A DNA stretch of 9,923 nt, from assembly GCA_964624795.1 (NCBI GenBank), contig CAZUZS010000116.1:1-9923 (forward strand). Direction: 5' to 3'. The stretch is from CAZUZS01 sp964624795. Lineage in GTDB: Bacteria; Calditrichota; Calditrichia; RBG-13-44-9. A model generated the notes under the pieces. That model searched no databases and had not been told where the DNA came from. It saw nothing but the letters and a program-made list of their open reading frames with translations. Numbering within the stretch: the stretch's first letter is position 1; every line of letters starts with the position of its first letter. The position numbers and the translations under genes were made by a program. Below are positions 1 through 8,088 of the stretch, piece after piece.

Positions 1-1469
1 TCTTTGGCATTCAGCGCGATGGAAAGAGACTGGAAATCCCCCAGCCGCAGATGACCGGAATCGACAAAATCCGGTTCCCTGGCGGTGGCATCCACCGGTA
101 TCCAGCCCGCCCCGCCCATGTAAATCTCCGTCCAGCCGTGCTGGCCGAATGCACCGCCCAGATTCGGCACATACATACAGCCCCACACCATCCGCGCCGG
201 TATTCCGACCGCCTGGCAAAAGGCAGCCAACAAGATGGAGTGCGCCCCGCATTCACCCTTGCGGATGTCGTAGGTGTTGCGTGCCGTCATTCCGCCGGGA
301 ATGGCATAGCCGATACTGTCCGCCACCCACTGGCTCAGGCGGACCGCCGCGTCCCACGAATCCCGGGCGCCGGCTGTGATCTCTTCTGCCTTCCGAATCA
401 GCACCGGATCTTTTGACTCGATGATGTCCGTCGGTTTCAGGAAATCCCGCACGGAATCCACCTGGCTGAAATCCGGGGGAAAGGGGGGTGCGTTCGCCCC
501 GTCATAGGGCCGATGTTCGATTTCGAAGATACCTTCCACCAAATTTTCTTTTACCGTGCCGGTGAACTTCTGCCCTGGCACGTTCAACCCCTGGGGAGTG
601 ATGCGCATTCCGCTCGGTTCCAGATGCGCCTTGATTTTCATGTAGGAAATGGCCTGAAAATCGGCAATCGATTCATTGGTTTTCTGCAAAATAAGATTAT
701 CCATGGTGCTCAATCGGATTCTGTTCTTCACACCCGCATCGGCCAGAAAAGTCTCCCCGCGGCTGGTGACCATCTTTAACAGGTAGCCGTTATTTTTATC
801 CAACCACCATTTCATTTTGAGCCCATTTTTCAAATTCATCTCTTCAAAGACCAGCGCATCGAACTTACTCCCCGCGAGGTCGAGTTTTTCCTCTCCCAAA
901 CGCCTGAAAAGCGTCTTCTGCACCTGTTCATCCCTGACCTCATAATACCGGTATGTTTTTTCGTGGACGCTGCTGTCCGCAAAATCCCGGATCAGAAACG
1001 GCAGGAACTGGTTATTTCGAAGCAGCACATCCGGATCAATCGCTATTTTGCCGGTGCTTTTGGAAAGGGTTGATTTCGAAATGAGTGTGTCATTTTTAAC
1101 GGAAATTTCCACGGTAAAATCGGTAGGACCCTGCTTTATATGATTCGTTTGGTAACTAAATCGTCCGCTGACCGAATCAACATAAAATATGGAATGAACC
1201 TCCGAATTGAATTTGCTGCCGAGCGCGGAAACCATGACAAAAGTCCGGTCATCAATTTTCAGCAATCGTTTGCCGTCTCTTTCCACGGGTCGAAGATCAA
1301 TTTCCGCATACCCGCAGAGTACATTGTTAACTTTGACGCCGTAATAGAGCTTGCTTTGCCGGGACAGGTCAACTTTGCCGTCTTGCGACTGATAGGTCTT
1401 CTGGCATGAGTAAAAACCAAGTGCAGCGAACAGGAGGAGTGTTACAAAAATCGGGTTGAGCGCTTTCAT
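1..1469 (-). CDS. Transglutaminase-like probable lipoprotein, C-terminus cut by window edge
   Basis: Open frame of 489 complete codons from an ATG at 1469, still open at position 1, so the C-terminus is missing. The start follows a strong Shine-Dalgarno site (GGAGAGG, 4 nt before the ATG). Residues 1-22 form a signal peptide: Lys2, a hydrophobic run (FVTLLLFAALGF), then FYSC. Cys22 is a likely lipid-attachment site, though the lipobox is relaxed. Residues about 25-330 are a beta-rich region I do not recognise. Residues about 350-465 match the transglutaminase-like core: Cys407 in KGECGAHS, His444 in FGQHGWTEIY and Asp460 in WIPVDAT form a complete papain-like Cys-His-Asp triad. Family members act as cysteine proteases, peptide-bond hydrolases or crosslinkers; the substrate here cannot be read. 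The product is probably anchored in the envelope and facing the periplasm. It is separated from the upstream gene by about 570 nt, so it is probably transcribed alone. The fold and active site are secure; the biochemical role is not. Confidence 0.9.
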   Translation of the reverse strand, partial: MKALNPIFVTLLLFAALGFYSCQKTYQSQDGKVDLSRQSKLYYGVKVNNVLCGYAEIDLRPVERDGKRLLKIDDRTFVMVSALGSKFNSEVHSIFYVDSVSGRFSYQTNHIKQGPTDFTVEISVKNDTLISKSTLSKSTGKIAIDPDVLLRNNQFLPFLIRDFADSSVHEKTYRYYEVRDEQVQKTLFRRLGEEKLDLAGSKFDALVFEEMNLKNGLKMKWWLDKNNGYLLKMVTSRGETFLADAGVKNRIRLSTMDNLILQKTNESIADFQAISYMKIKAHLEPSGMRITPQGLNVPGQKFTGTVKENLVEGIFEIEHRPYDGANAPPFPPDFSQVDSVRDFLKPTDIIESKDPVLIRKAEEITAGARDSWDAAVRLSQWVADSIGYAIPGGMTARNTYDIRKGECGAHSILLAAFCQAVGIPARMVWGCMYVPNLGGAFGQHGWTEIYMGGAGWIPVDATAREPDFVDSGHLRLGDFQSLSIALNAK

Positions 1470-2041
1470 CGTTCCTCTCCAAATTTCTTCGAAATTGAAA
1501 AGCCGGGTAAAACAGATCCTAACATCCTAAAATTTTAACCGTGCTGCAACACCTTTTCCCATATATGGTATTTCAAAATCGTTTTTGATAATATCCGCCT
1601 CAGAAAGCGCCAATATTCAGATCACCGGATGAACGGGAACATCCGGGCAGTAAGGAGTGGAAAATTAGAAGAGCTGCAATTCACTTCGGTTTCATAAGGT
1701 AGCCGTCGCGCCGTTAATAGAATAACGGTTACACGATCGGCACTGATTTTCACCGTTTTTCATTCCCGCTTTGCGAAGCTGCGGAATTATTTTTCACAAA
1801 AAAGTTGAAAATGAATAAGATCACGCATTTACCCCGGCACATCCTCCAAACCATATCGATCCTACCATACGATGACAAGTTCGAATGGTTACAATGAATG
1901 GTGAAGATGAATTTTGCAGGCAAGATTTGGCGGACAGCGTACGCGATTGTGGCTGTCTGTCGATTACATGGGCATAATGACCGATTCAGCAATTCAGGAC
2001 AGATATTTAACTGCCACAATCCGGCCACTTTATCTCACTCA
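1470..2041. other. 572-nt intergenic region without a convincing gene
   Basis: I find no frame here with coding character and a ribosome-binding site. It must hold the promoter of the transglutaminase-like gene and the 3' end of the 266-residue-protein transcript, but I cannot place either with confidence. Visible small structures are a 10-bp palindrome CCATATATGG (1559-1568), CCGGAT/ATCCGG arms with a 10-nt loop (1625-1646), CCGTTA/TAACGG arms with a 6-nt loop (1711-1728), GACAGC/GCTGTC arms (1933-1957) overlapping the palindrome GCGTACGC (1937-1944), and TTTTCA/TGAAAA arms (1791-1811). AATTTC/GAAATT arms also lie just upstream of the transglutaminase ribosome-binding site. None has the GC stem plus T-run needed for an obvious minus-strand terminator. 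Confidence 0.6.
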
Positions 2042-2842
2042 TCATTCTTGGAGTACTGCGTGTACATTCCCACCCAATTGATGTGCTCCAAAACGCACCG
2101 GTGAGCCGCGTCTATCCATGGACATTGACTGGTAGAATTCCTGAAGTTTTTCCAATTCCAAAACAAGAATGGCATTTGCTCGTCCTTTCCCTCCGCTGCG
2201 CGCGTCTTCCCACGCCATTTGTTTAAGATCGCTGTCAGAATTGCGACCGCTTTCGGTGAGCATCATTTCAATTATGTGCGGATCATTCATCCAGGCCTCG
2301 AAGAGGTAATAAATGCGGACGGTAGGACTGCCTGGCGCCCGGGTACTCTCCGTTTTTTCCGGCAAGTGCTTTATGATCATTTTCCGGAAATTCACAGAAT
2401 ACTGCAGCGGGGTGATTTTCACTTTTAAATTGTCCTCGAATTCTTCTGCCAGCTCACGTTCCGGACTGCTGTCGAATATGCCTTTTTTCGTTTCTTTCAA
2501 ATGATTGCTGCAAATCCTTTTAATCTCCGCCCAGGATCCCGGGCGTGCCTGGATGCGGAAATCCAATTCCCGGAGGGATTTTTCGCTGTCATAGTTAAAA
2601 TCACCAATCATCTCCTGCAGTGCCTGTGGATTTAAAAGCCGAACTCCGCCGCCGAATGGTTTCGCTTTTACCATGACTTCAGACTGCCTACCGATTTTTC
2701 GCAGGGTGGCGGTACGCTCAAGCGCCAGCATTACCCGTCCATTTTCAGGATTATTAAACAGCAATCTGACAAGTGATGCTACGCTCACACGCAGGCTCAA
2801 CTCCTCTGTTGCACCAACTCCGATTTCATGTTGATTGGTCAT
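2042..2842 (-). CDS. Hypothetical 266-residue protein with a partial Nudix-box-like motif
   Basis: A soluble protein with no signal peptide and no membrane segment, which I cannot assign to a named family. The central stretch R129-E-L-A-E-E-F135 matches the second half of the Nudix box (REUxEExGU), but the following Gly is Glu136 and the first half (Gx5Ex7) is not in register. Other stretches that look like conserved motifs are KPFGGGVRLLNP (61-72), TVRIYYLFEAW (174-184), GGKGRANAILVL (218-229) and HQLGGNVHAVL (254-264). A diverged Nudix-like phosphohydrolase is therefore possible; a binding protein without activity is equally possible. The gene lies 96 nt downstream of the kinase-STAND gene on the same strand with no terminator between them, so co-transcription and a shared pathway are likely. 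The ATG at 2842 has no clear Shine-Dalgarno site, which suggests weak or leaderless-type initiation, or a start I have misplaced. The frame is secure; the function is unknown. Confidence 0.8.
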   Translation of the reverse strand: MTNQHEIGVGATEELSLRVSVASLVRLLFNNPENGRVMLALERTATLRKIGRQSEVMVKAKPFGGGVRLLNPQALQEMIGDFNYDSEKSLRELDFRIQARPGSWAEIKRICSNHLKETKKGIFDSSPERELAEEFEDNLKVKITPLQYSVNFRKMIIKHLPEKTESTRAPGSPTVRIYYLFEAWMNDPHIIEMMLTESGRNSDSDLKQMAWEDARSGGKGRANAILVLELEKLQEFYQSMSMDRRGSPVRFGAHQLGGNVHAVLQE

Positions 2843-2938
2843 AATTCACATCGGGTTTTAGGTTACAATTATTGTTTCGACGAAGAAATGTTCAGGTTAT
2901 TTAGAAGCTGTCCATCACCGGTTCCCGCCACCTGTTAT
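2843..2938. promoter_or_regulatory. 96-nt spacer with an 11-bp palindrome between the two core genes
   Basis: The spacer carries the perfect palindrome ACAATTATTGT (2865-2875), about 23 nt before the ATG of the 266-residue protein gene, and a direct repeat GTTATTTA (2895-2902 and 2934-2941, the second touching the upstream stop codon). No GC-rich hairpin with a T-run is present, so read-through from the kinase-STAND gene is expected. The palindrome could be an operator or simply AT-rich chance. There is no recognisable ribosome-binding site. Confidence 0.25.
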
Positions 2939-5900
2939 TTAAACTCGGTCCCGCTGCGATAAATCTGCAATGAGTTCTCTTGCTTCTGTCAAATCGGCCG
3001 TCGTGAGGCCTTCGGTAAATTTGTCATAAACCTTGCTCAAAAAACGCCGGCCCTTCTCTGATTCACCCTGTTCCTGCCATAGCCGGCTGAGACTCATTGC
3101 AACTTTTAATTCGAACATCTTAGTCTGGCACTTTTCGGCAATGTCCGCCGCCTGTTGGAAAAGGGATTCTGCCTCAAACATTTTCTCGGACGAAGCCATA
3201 AGAAGAGCATCACCCTTAAGCCTGTAAAGCTCCGACAGCAATGGATTGTCTGAGCTTTTTCCAATAATCTCCAATGCTTCATCCGCTATTTTTAATGCTT
3301 CCCCAGGTTGCGCTGCCAGAATATAAGAATTAGTTCGGAGGAGAAGAAGCAGGGGCCAGAACACCGGTGGTGTCTTTAATTCAGAATACATGTCTAAGCC
3401 CTGATTAATCTCCTCCAGACCTTCCTCCGCCCTGCCCATTGCCGAGGTTGCAGCGCCATGCAGACACAACGCGACAGCTTTCCAGACCGGGAATTCATAT
3501 TTCTCGGCGATCACCAATGTTGCCTGGGCGCGCTCCCGGGCAATCTCAGCTTCACGCTCCCAAAGACGGAGCAGGCCGGTATGAAACATTGCATATGCCA
3601 TGCTGAATGGATGATTGATCTTGTTGGCAAGTGCCAAAGCTTCGTCTGCATGTTTTTTAGAATGATCCGGGAAACCGAGCATCCACAGAACGATTGCAGA
3701 GGAAGTGTAGCACGTTACACCGGGATTATTGCCGAACCGGAAACCGTGCGATCCAAGTGTATCAGGATCGTAAATGGCGATTGCCTTCTCCAGATGTTCC
3801 AGACCCTGGATCGGCTTGCCGGAAAGAGCAGTGCAATAACCAATTATCAGATGCCCGTCGACTCTCCCATTGGCATCATTTAATTGATCGGCAAGCGCCA
3901 GTATCTTTTCGCCAAAATGAGTGGCTTTCTCAAAATCCGCCACATAGGCGTAATAGCTTGCCAGCGCCTTCAAAACCGGAAAAGATTGCGGTATCTCCCC
4001 ATATTTCTCACAGAGGTCAAGTGCATGTTTATATGCGCCTTCAACCTCAGGTACGCAGCCCTTAATCGCGATCAATACACGAGCGAGGCTGGTCTGAAGC
4101 ATAATCTCCTGCCGGGCGCGCTCCGGAGTGGAAGGAGTTGAAGCAAGCACATTCAACAAATCGGCGGTAAGCTCAACCGTGGCAGAGTGCCAGCCTCGTG
4201 CATCATAAAGCAACCACAGACAATTGGTCAATTTGTGAAGCTGCTCAAGATCTTTGTGAGCCACCCAGTAACGCCAGGCGATTCTCATGTTTTCTATTTC
4301 CGGATTGATCTCCACCAGTGCTGCTTCGCGCGCCGCTCCGGCGAGCCGGGCATATTGACGCTGCGTGTAGTCAGCGAACCAGACGGCATGCTCTTTTTGT
4401 GCCTCGGCAATAAGTTCGGAATCCTCTGCCAGGCGTTCGCTTGCGTATTCCCGGAGAGTTTCCAGCATCCTCAAACGAGGTTCCCCACTATCCTGATCCA
4501 CGCGGCGAATCAGACTTTTATCCAAAAGGGAAGACAGGCCATCGACAATGTCTATGTCCCCCAGCCATTTACTACTTCCAAACACGCCTTCAACACTTTC
4601 AAATGTGCAACTGTGGAATACCGAGAGTAAAGCAAACAATCTTTGTTCCCCGGCATCGAGCAGGTTGTAGCTCCAGTCGATGGTATCGCGAAGCGTTTGT
4701 TGCCGGACGGGCAAATCGTGTGCGCCTCCCCGGAGCAGTTTCAACCCGCCGCCCAATCGGTCGAGCAGCGCGCGGGGTGAGAACAGTTTTATGCGGGCGG
4801 CGGCAAGCTCGATAGCAAGAGGCAAGCCATCCAGGCGCGTGCAAATTTTTGCTACCGTCGGAGCATTTTCCTTAGTGATCTCGAAATCAGGACTTACTGC
4901 CACAGCACGTTCGGCAAACAACTGAACCGAATCAAATTGCGCTAATTGTTCGGGAGAGAGTTGCTTAAAAGTGGCATCCGGCAGTGTAAGCGGCGGGACA
5001 GGAAAAACACGTTCGCCACGCACTTGCAGCGCCTCCCGGCTGGTTACAAGCATTTTTACCTGAGGACAATCCTGAAGCAATTCCGCCACTACCGGGGCTG
5101 CCGATGTGACCTGCTCAAAGTTATCGAGCAGCAACAACAACTGCTTGTCCTGTAATTGCTTTTTCAACTCATGCCGAAGTGAGCCGTCGCTTGTTTCCCT
5201 TAATCCTACTGCTCGGGCAATGGCAGCGGGCACGGACTCCGGTTCACGGATGGGCGCCAGGTCAACAAAGTAAATTCCCCATGTAAAAAAATTGTGCATG
5301 TCACCGACTGCCTCCAGCGCCAGACGGGTTTTCCCGGTTCCGCCGGCCCCGGTCATGGTCAGCAAACGAACATCTTCGCCAAGAAGCAGCTCACGCGCTG
5401 CCGACACTTCTATTCGCCGCCCAATGAACGGCGTTAGCCGGGCGGGCAGGTTATGGTAGAGGCCGACAGCCGAAATTCGGTTAACGCTGGCCGCCACTGG
5501 TGACTCAGCGGGCATGCCGTCAATATCGATATGCTTGACCTCCACCGGAAGCGGTACTCCGAAAGTGGTATGGTAACGTTTCAAGTGGGCCGCGGCAAAA
5601 ATCAGGCCTGCCAGTCGCTCTTTTTCGGGGATAGCAGGTTTGTTGCAATAGTTCAATCCTGCGGCTGCTGCCGCCAGCCAGAACTGCCCCCACAGGTCAT
5701 CGGAAAGGCTCGGGTAGGATGCCTGCACCCACTCTCCAAAAGCCTTTCTTCCGGAATTGATAACTGCGCAGGCACCCGCCAATTCGATGGGCACCTGATG
5801 GGGATCGATGCGATCTGCTTCCGCAAAGCGGCTCACCAGATCTACCCATTTAGGAAGGCCGACCCGGGACACTTCACGGATCAGATAAGACATCTCCAGG

Positions 5901-6721
5901 TAGCACTGATCGTACAACAGCGGCATTTGGGTCTTAAAAAGGGCGAAGTCGATCAGGTAATACCCGGTTAATTCTTTCTCCTTCTCCCCAAATTTGACCA
6001 AAATATTGCCGATGTTCAGGTCGCCATGCTGGAAACCGACGATTATATCGATCGGTCTGATTCCACTCCAAATCTCACTTTCCCTGGCAAAGATAAGCGG
6101 ATTGGGGAAGATATGCCCCTGAATCAATAATCCCGTCGTCTTCTGCGGGATGCGACAGGCATCTTCCAGAAAATGCTCAATATTTCCCCCCGGCCGCAAA
6201 CGATAACCAAGCCAGCGCGCCAGAAGTGCCTGCGGATGAATCGCCTGTTCAAAGGTCAGCTCCCTGTTCCACTGCGCCAACAGAACCTCATTTGTCATGC
6301 TGAACATCTTTTCCAGGTTGCTCTGCTCCTGGTAATCCGCCAGCGATTTGTAGTGGTGCAGCGACTGGCCGGCAATTTCATAAAAGATCGCCACAGCCTC
6401 GTTCAGCTCGATCCGGTCAAAGGCCAGGTCGGCGAGATGTTTATTGGCAAATTCGGGCGGAGCCTGGCTCACAGCAGTGCTGTGCCTTTGGATTTCATCC
6501 AGTTTGGATTTTTTATTTTTATGATCGAGCTTGAGGACAAGATGTTTCACCTGCGCCGTCTCGGCTGAAGAGACGCTGACCAGGTACAGATAGGCACCTG
6601 TCCGCCCCCCGCTGAGCATTTGAAGCGGTGTAACCTGAATTCTGTGTTTGTCCTGGGCCAGATGAAGCACTTCCTTGTATTCAGCAGGAAGAGAATCAAA
6701 ACCATTTGCAAGTTCGGACAT
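2939..6721 (-). CDS. Kinase-like / STAND NTPase / TPR fusion protein (1260 aa)
   Basis: I place the start at the ATG at 6721, which has AGGA 8 nt upstream; the frame extends 13 codons to a TTG at 6760 with no such site. Residues about 30-390 look like an aminoglycoside-phosphotransferase/protein-kinase-like domain: glycine-rich loop LSGGRTGAYLY (from 36), candidate ATP lysine K64 in LVLKLD, catalytic loop HGDLNxGN (H232, D234, N239) and metal-binding D258 in LIDF. The key residues are intact. Residues about 428-760 are a STAND (NB-ARC/MalT-type) NTPase: Walker A GAGGTGKT (458-465), Walker B LLLLLDNFEQ (528-537), sensor TSRE (560-563) and GLPLAIELAAARI (from 632). Residues about 780-1260 are helical TPR-type repeats, probably the ligand-sensing part. 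Relatives of this STAND type usually carry an HTH or BTAD domain; none is visible here, so a transcription-factor role is unlikely. Kinase-like modules fused to STAND ATPases are, as I recall, among the ternary-complex-associated domains of NTP-dependent conflict systems; I could not confirm family membership. It is cytoplasmic, with no signal or TM segment. Confidence 0.93.
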   Translation of the reverse strand: MSELANGFDSLPAEYKEVLHLAQDKHRIQVTPLQMLSGGRTGAYLYLVSVSSAETAQVKHLVLKLDHKNKKSKLDEIQRHSTAVSQAPPEFANKHLADLAFDRIELNEAVAIFYEIAGQSLHHYKSLADYQEQSNLEKMFSMTNEVLLAQWNRELTFEQAIHPQALLARWLGYRLRPGGNIEHFLEDACRIPQKTTGLLIQGHIFPNPLIFARESEIWSGIRPIDIIVGFQHGDLNIGNILVKFGEKEKELTGYYLIDFALFKTQMPLLYDQCYLEMSYLIREVSRVGLPKWVDLVSRFAEADRIDPHQVPIELAGACAVINSGRKAFGEWVQASYPSLSDDLWGQFWLAAAAAGLNYCNKPAIPEKERLAGLIFAAAHLKRYHTTFGVPLPVEVKHIDIDGMPAESPVAASVNRISAVGLYHNLPARLTPFIGRRIEVSAARELLLGEDVRLLTMTGAGGTGKTRLALEAVGDMHNFFTWGIYFVDLAPIREPESVPAAIARAVGLRETSDGSLRHELKKQLQDKQLLLLLDNFEQVTSAAPVVAELLQDCPQVKMLVTSREALQVRGERVFPVPPLTLPDATFKQLSPEQLAQFDSVQLFAERAVAVSPDFEITKENAPTVAKICTRLDGLPLAIELAAARIKLFSPRALLDRLGGGLKLLRGGAHDLPVRQQTLRDTIDWSYNLLDAGEQRLFALLSVFHSCTFESVEGVFGSSKWLGDIDIVDGLSSLLDKSLIRRVDQDSGEPRLRMLETLREYASERLAEDSELIAEAQKEHAVWFADYTQRQYARLAGAAREAALVEINPEIENMRIAWRYWVAHKDLEQLHKLTNCLWLLYDARGWHSATVELTADLLNVLASTPSTPERARQEIMLQTSLARVLIAIKGCVPEVEGAYKHALDLCEKYGEIPQSFPVLKALASYYAYVADFEKATHFGEKILALADQLNDANGRVDGHLIIGYCTALSGKPIQGLEHLEKAIAIYDPDTLGSHGFRFGNNPGVTCYTSSAIVLWMLGFPDHSKKHADEALALANKINHPFSMAYAMFHTGLLRLWEREAEIARERAQATLVIAEKYEFPVWKAVALCLHGAATSAMGRAEEGLEEINQGLDMYSELKTPPVFWPLLLLLRTNSYILAAQPGEALKIADEALEIIGKSSDNPLLSELYRLKGDALLMASSEKMFEAESLFQQAADIAEKCQTKMFELKVAMSLSRLWQEQGESEKGRRFLSKVYDKFTEGLTTADLTEARELIADLSQRDRV

Positions 6722-7172
6722 CTTTATTTTCCTATTTATAGTGAAACCAATATAACACAAGAAAAGAGATTAATTGCATAATGAAAGGATTCGCTCCTAT
6801 TTTCCGGCGATCCAAGACCCGCCGGCTTACAAAAATTGTTCGGACCTGACAAAAATCCTGTTAATGGGCTATGATCAATGAATTGCCGATTTAGTAGTAA
6901 AAGCCAATTTGCTATTTGCATTAGGATGTATTGCATTTATGCCCGATATAAAGGTAAGCCCTGAGTCTGTAAGACTATCCATTTCACAGCCTCTTTAATG
7001 CCGCACAGTTGTCAACGAACTTGAAATATTAAGAAATACAAATACAGCATATTGAAAAACAGAAATAAAACGATACAGTTCAGGCAGGGTTCCGGTTTTA
7101 CTGCTGCAATTGGGATGAAGGATATTTGGCCGCTCATGCGACTTATCGGAATAAGACAGGCTGCAGGTATAT
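6722..7172. promoter_or_regulatory. Leader and upstream region of the kinase-STAND gene
   Basis: About 450 nt without a convincing gene. Read on the minus strand it precedes the kinase-STAND gene. It contains CCGGCG/CGCCGG arms with a 10-nt loop (6804-6825), about 83-104 nt before the ATG, and two copies of ACAAAAAT 20 bp apart (6829-6836 and 6849-6856). The ribosome-binding AGGA lies 8 nt before the ATG. A TATAAA (minus strand, about 6735-6740) is a possible -10 element, but no -35 at proper spacing is clear and it sits very close to the start. The hairpin could be part of a structured leader and the repeats an operator; both are inference. The rest, 6860-7172, shows nothing I can name. Confidence 0.35.
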
Positions 7173-7213
7173 AAAATATGCGGCCGAATGCCTGGCATCC
7201 GGCCGCATATTTT
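7173..7213 (-). terminator. Long hairpin terminator after the BON-domain gene
   Basis: Perfect 14-bp arms, AAAATATGCGGCCG (7173-7186) and its complement (7200-7213), enclose an inner ATGCC/GGCAT stem (7188-7198) separated by one A-C mismatch. The stem has a GC-rich core flanked by A-runs on one side and T-runs on the other, so it can act in both directions. On the minus strand it lies 71 nt beyond the BON gene stop codon, and it would also insulate the kinase-STAND gene from read-through. Confidence 0.88.
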
Positions 7214-7284
7214 CATGCTGGTTTTCCTGGTCGCGCCTTCAGATTTTAAAACTCCATTTCGCTGCGGCCATAGAATTCATAAAC

Positions 7285-8058
7285 TCACATGGTAGCTGAT
7301 TTATTAACCACAAGCTTGTTAGTAATATTCATGGCGTTGGTATTCCACAACACATCGTTATAAGCATGTGTGCTTTCCAGTTCAGAATTCACGTAGCCGT
7401 AGAGGGTAACATTGTTGCCTGTCACAATAATGTGAATAGGCGGATCTATTTCATGGGCATACCACTCAAATAACGGATCGTCGTAAATTGCCCGCGCTGC
7501 ATTGTACCTTATCTCATCAGATCCCTGGGCCAGTTGAATGTCATTGATAACTTTTGTTACGCCCTTTACCTTTTCAGCCTGCTTTACAAAATACTTCGGT
7601 CCCCACGGCAAATAAGCCCACCCCTTCAGGGTAACCACCCCGTCTTTTGCGTCAACAGTAACCCAGTTGTACACCGTGTAAAATATATAACTGTAGAGTT
7701 TCTTTTGCACCGCCTCGGCAAGTTTGGCATTGGCAACGTTGGCCGCGGCCAATTTTAGCTGGTTGTCAATGGTGTAACTTTCTGCAATCGACCTGGCATA
7801 ATTCTCAACCATATTGCTGGCATCAAGGGTAGCAACGGTGCCGGTAAGCGTAATCGTTTTGTTTGCCACCGCTACATCGATCTGGTTCTCCTGCGACAGC
7901 CCCTTCTCAGCAATATAATTCTCGATCAGGGTTTTTACAGCCTGGTCAACATTTGCCTTGCTTGCCTGCGGGCTGCTCCAGGCCGGGATTTGACCGGCGA
8001 TCAACAGCATGAAAATCATCCCAATTGCGAACAGATTCAATCCGTTTTTCTTAAACAT
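7285..8058 (-). CDS. Exported protein with three BON domains
   Basis: 257 residues from an ATG at 8058, with AGGAG 6 nt upstream (AGGAGcacagaATG). Residues 1 to about 29 form a signal peptide (KK, then LFAIGMIFMLLIAG, cleavage near AWSS), so the mature protein is periplasmic or surface-exposed; there is no lipobox Cys. Three BON modules follow, at about 36-104, 111-176 and 183-252. Each shows the pattern of a helix, then beta strands around a V/ITLxG core: TITLTGTV (68-75), VVTLKGWA (141-148) and NVTLYGYV (216-223), with a second helix after. OsmY, the familiar relative, has two BON domains; three is less common but known. BON domains are thought to bind membranes or the envelope, and OsmY-type proteins help in envelope stress and protein folding. 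The gene appears monocistronic, with its own promoter region and terminator. The family call is secure; the precise role is inferred. Confidence 0.92.
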   Translation of the reverse strand: MFKKNGLNLFAIGMIFMLLIAGQIPAWSSPQASKANVDQAVKTLIENYIAEKGLSQENQIDVAVANKTITLTGTVATLDASNMVENYARSIAESYTIDNQLKLAAANVANAKLAEAVQKKLYSYIFYTVYNWVTVDAKDGVVTLKGWAYLPWGPKYFVKQAEKVKGVTKVINDIQLAQGSDEIRYNAARAIYDDPLFEWYAHEIDPPIHIIVTGNNVTLYGYVNSELESTHAYNDVLWNTNAMNITNKLVVNKSATM

Positions 8059-8088
8059 TCTGTGCTCCTTTTGTTTGGTATTTTTTTA

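Noticed and set aside
1766..1811. GC-containing hairpin followed by T-rich sequence, considered as a plus-strand terminator
   Set aside because: The stem is only four pairs with a bulge, and no plus-strand gene lies upstream.
1750..2028. 92-codon open frame on the minus strand downstream of the 266-residue protein gene
   Set aside because: Its composition is unlike a protein (many Cys/Arg/Asn, no domain pattern) and it has no ribosome-binding site; it looks like chance openness in non-coding DNA.
2939..6721. Large STAND protein as a LuxR- or SARP-type transcriptional regulator
   Set aside because: No HTH or BTAD domain is visible at either end; the N-terminal slot is occupied by the kinase-like domain and the C-terminus is TPR-type helices.
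6995..7216. 73-codon minus-strand frame overlapping the long hairpin
   Set aside because: Its first codons are the terminator stem itself, and the sequence has no recognisable domain or ribosome-binding site.
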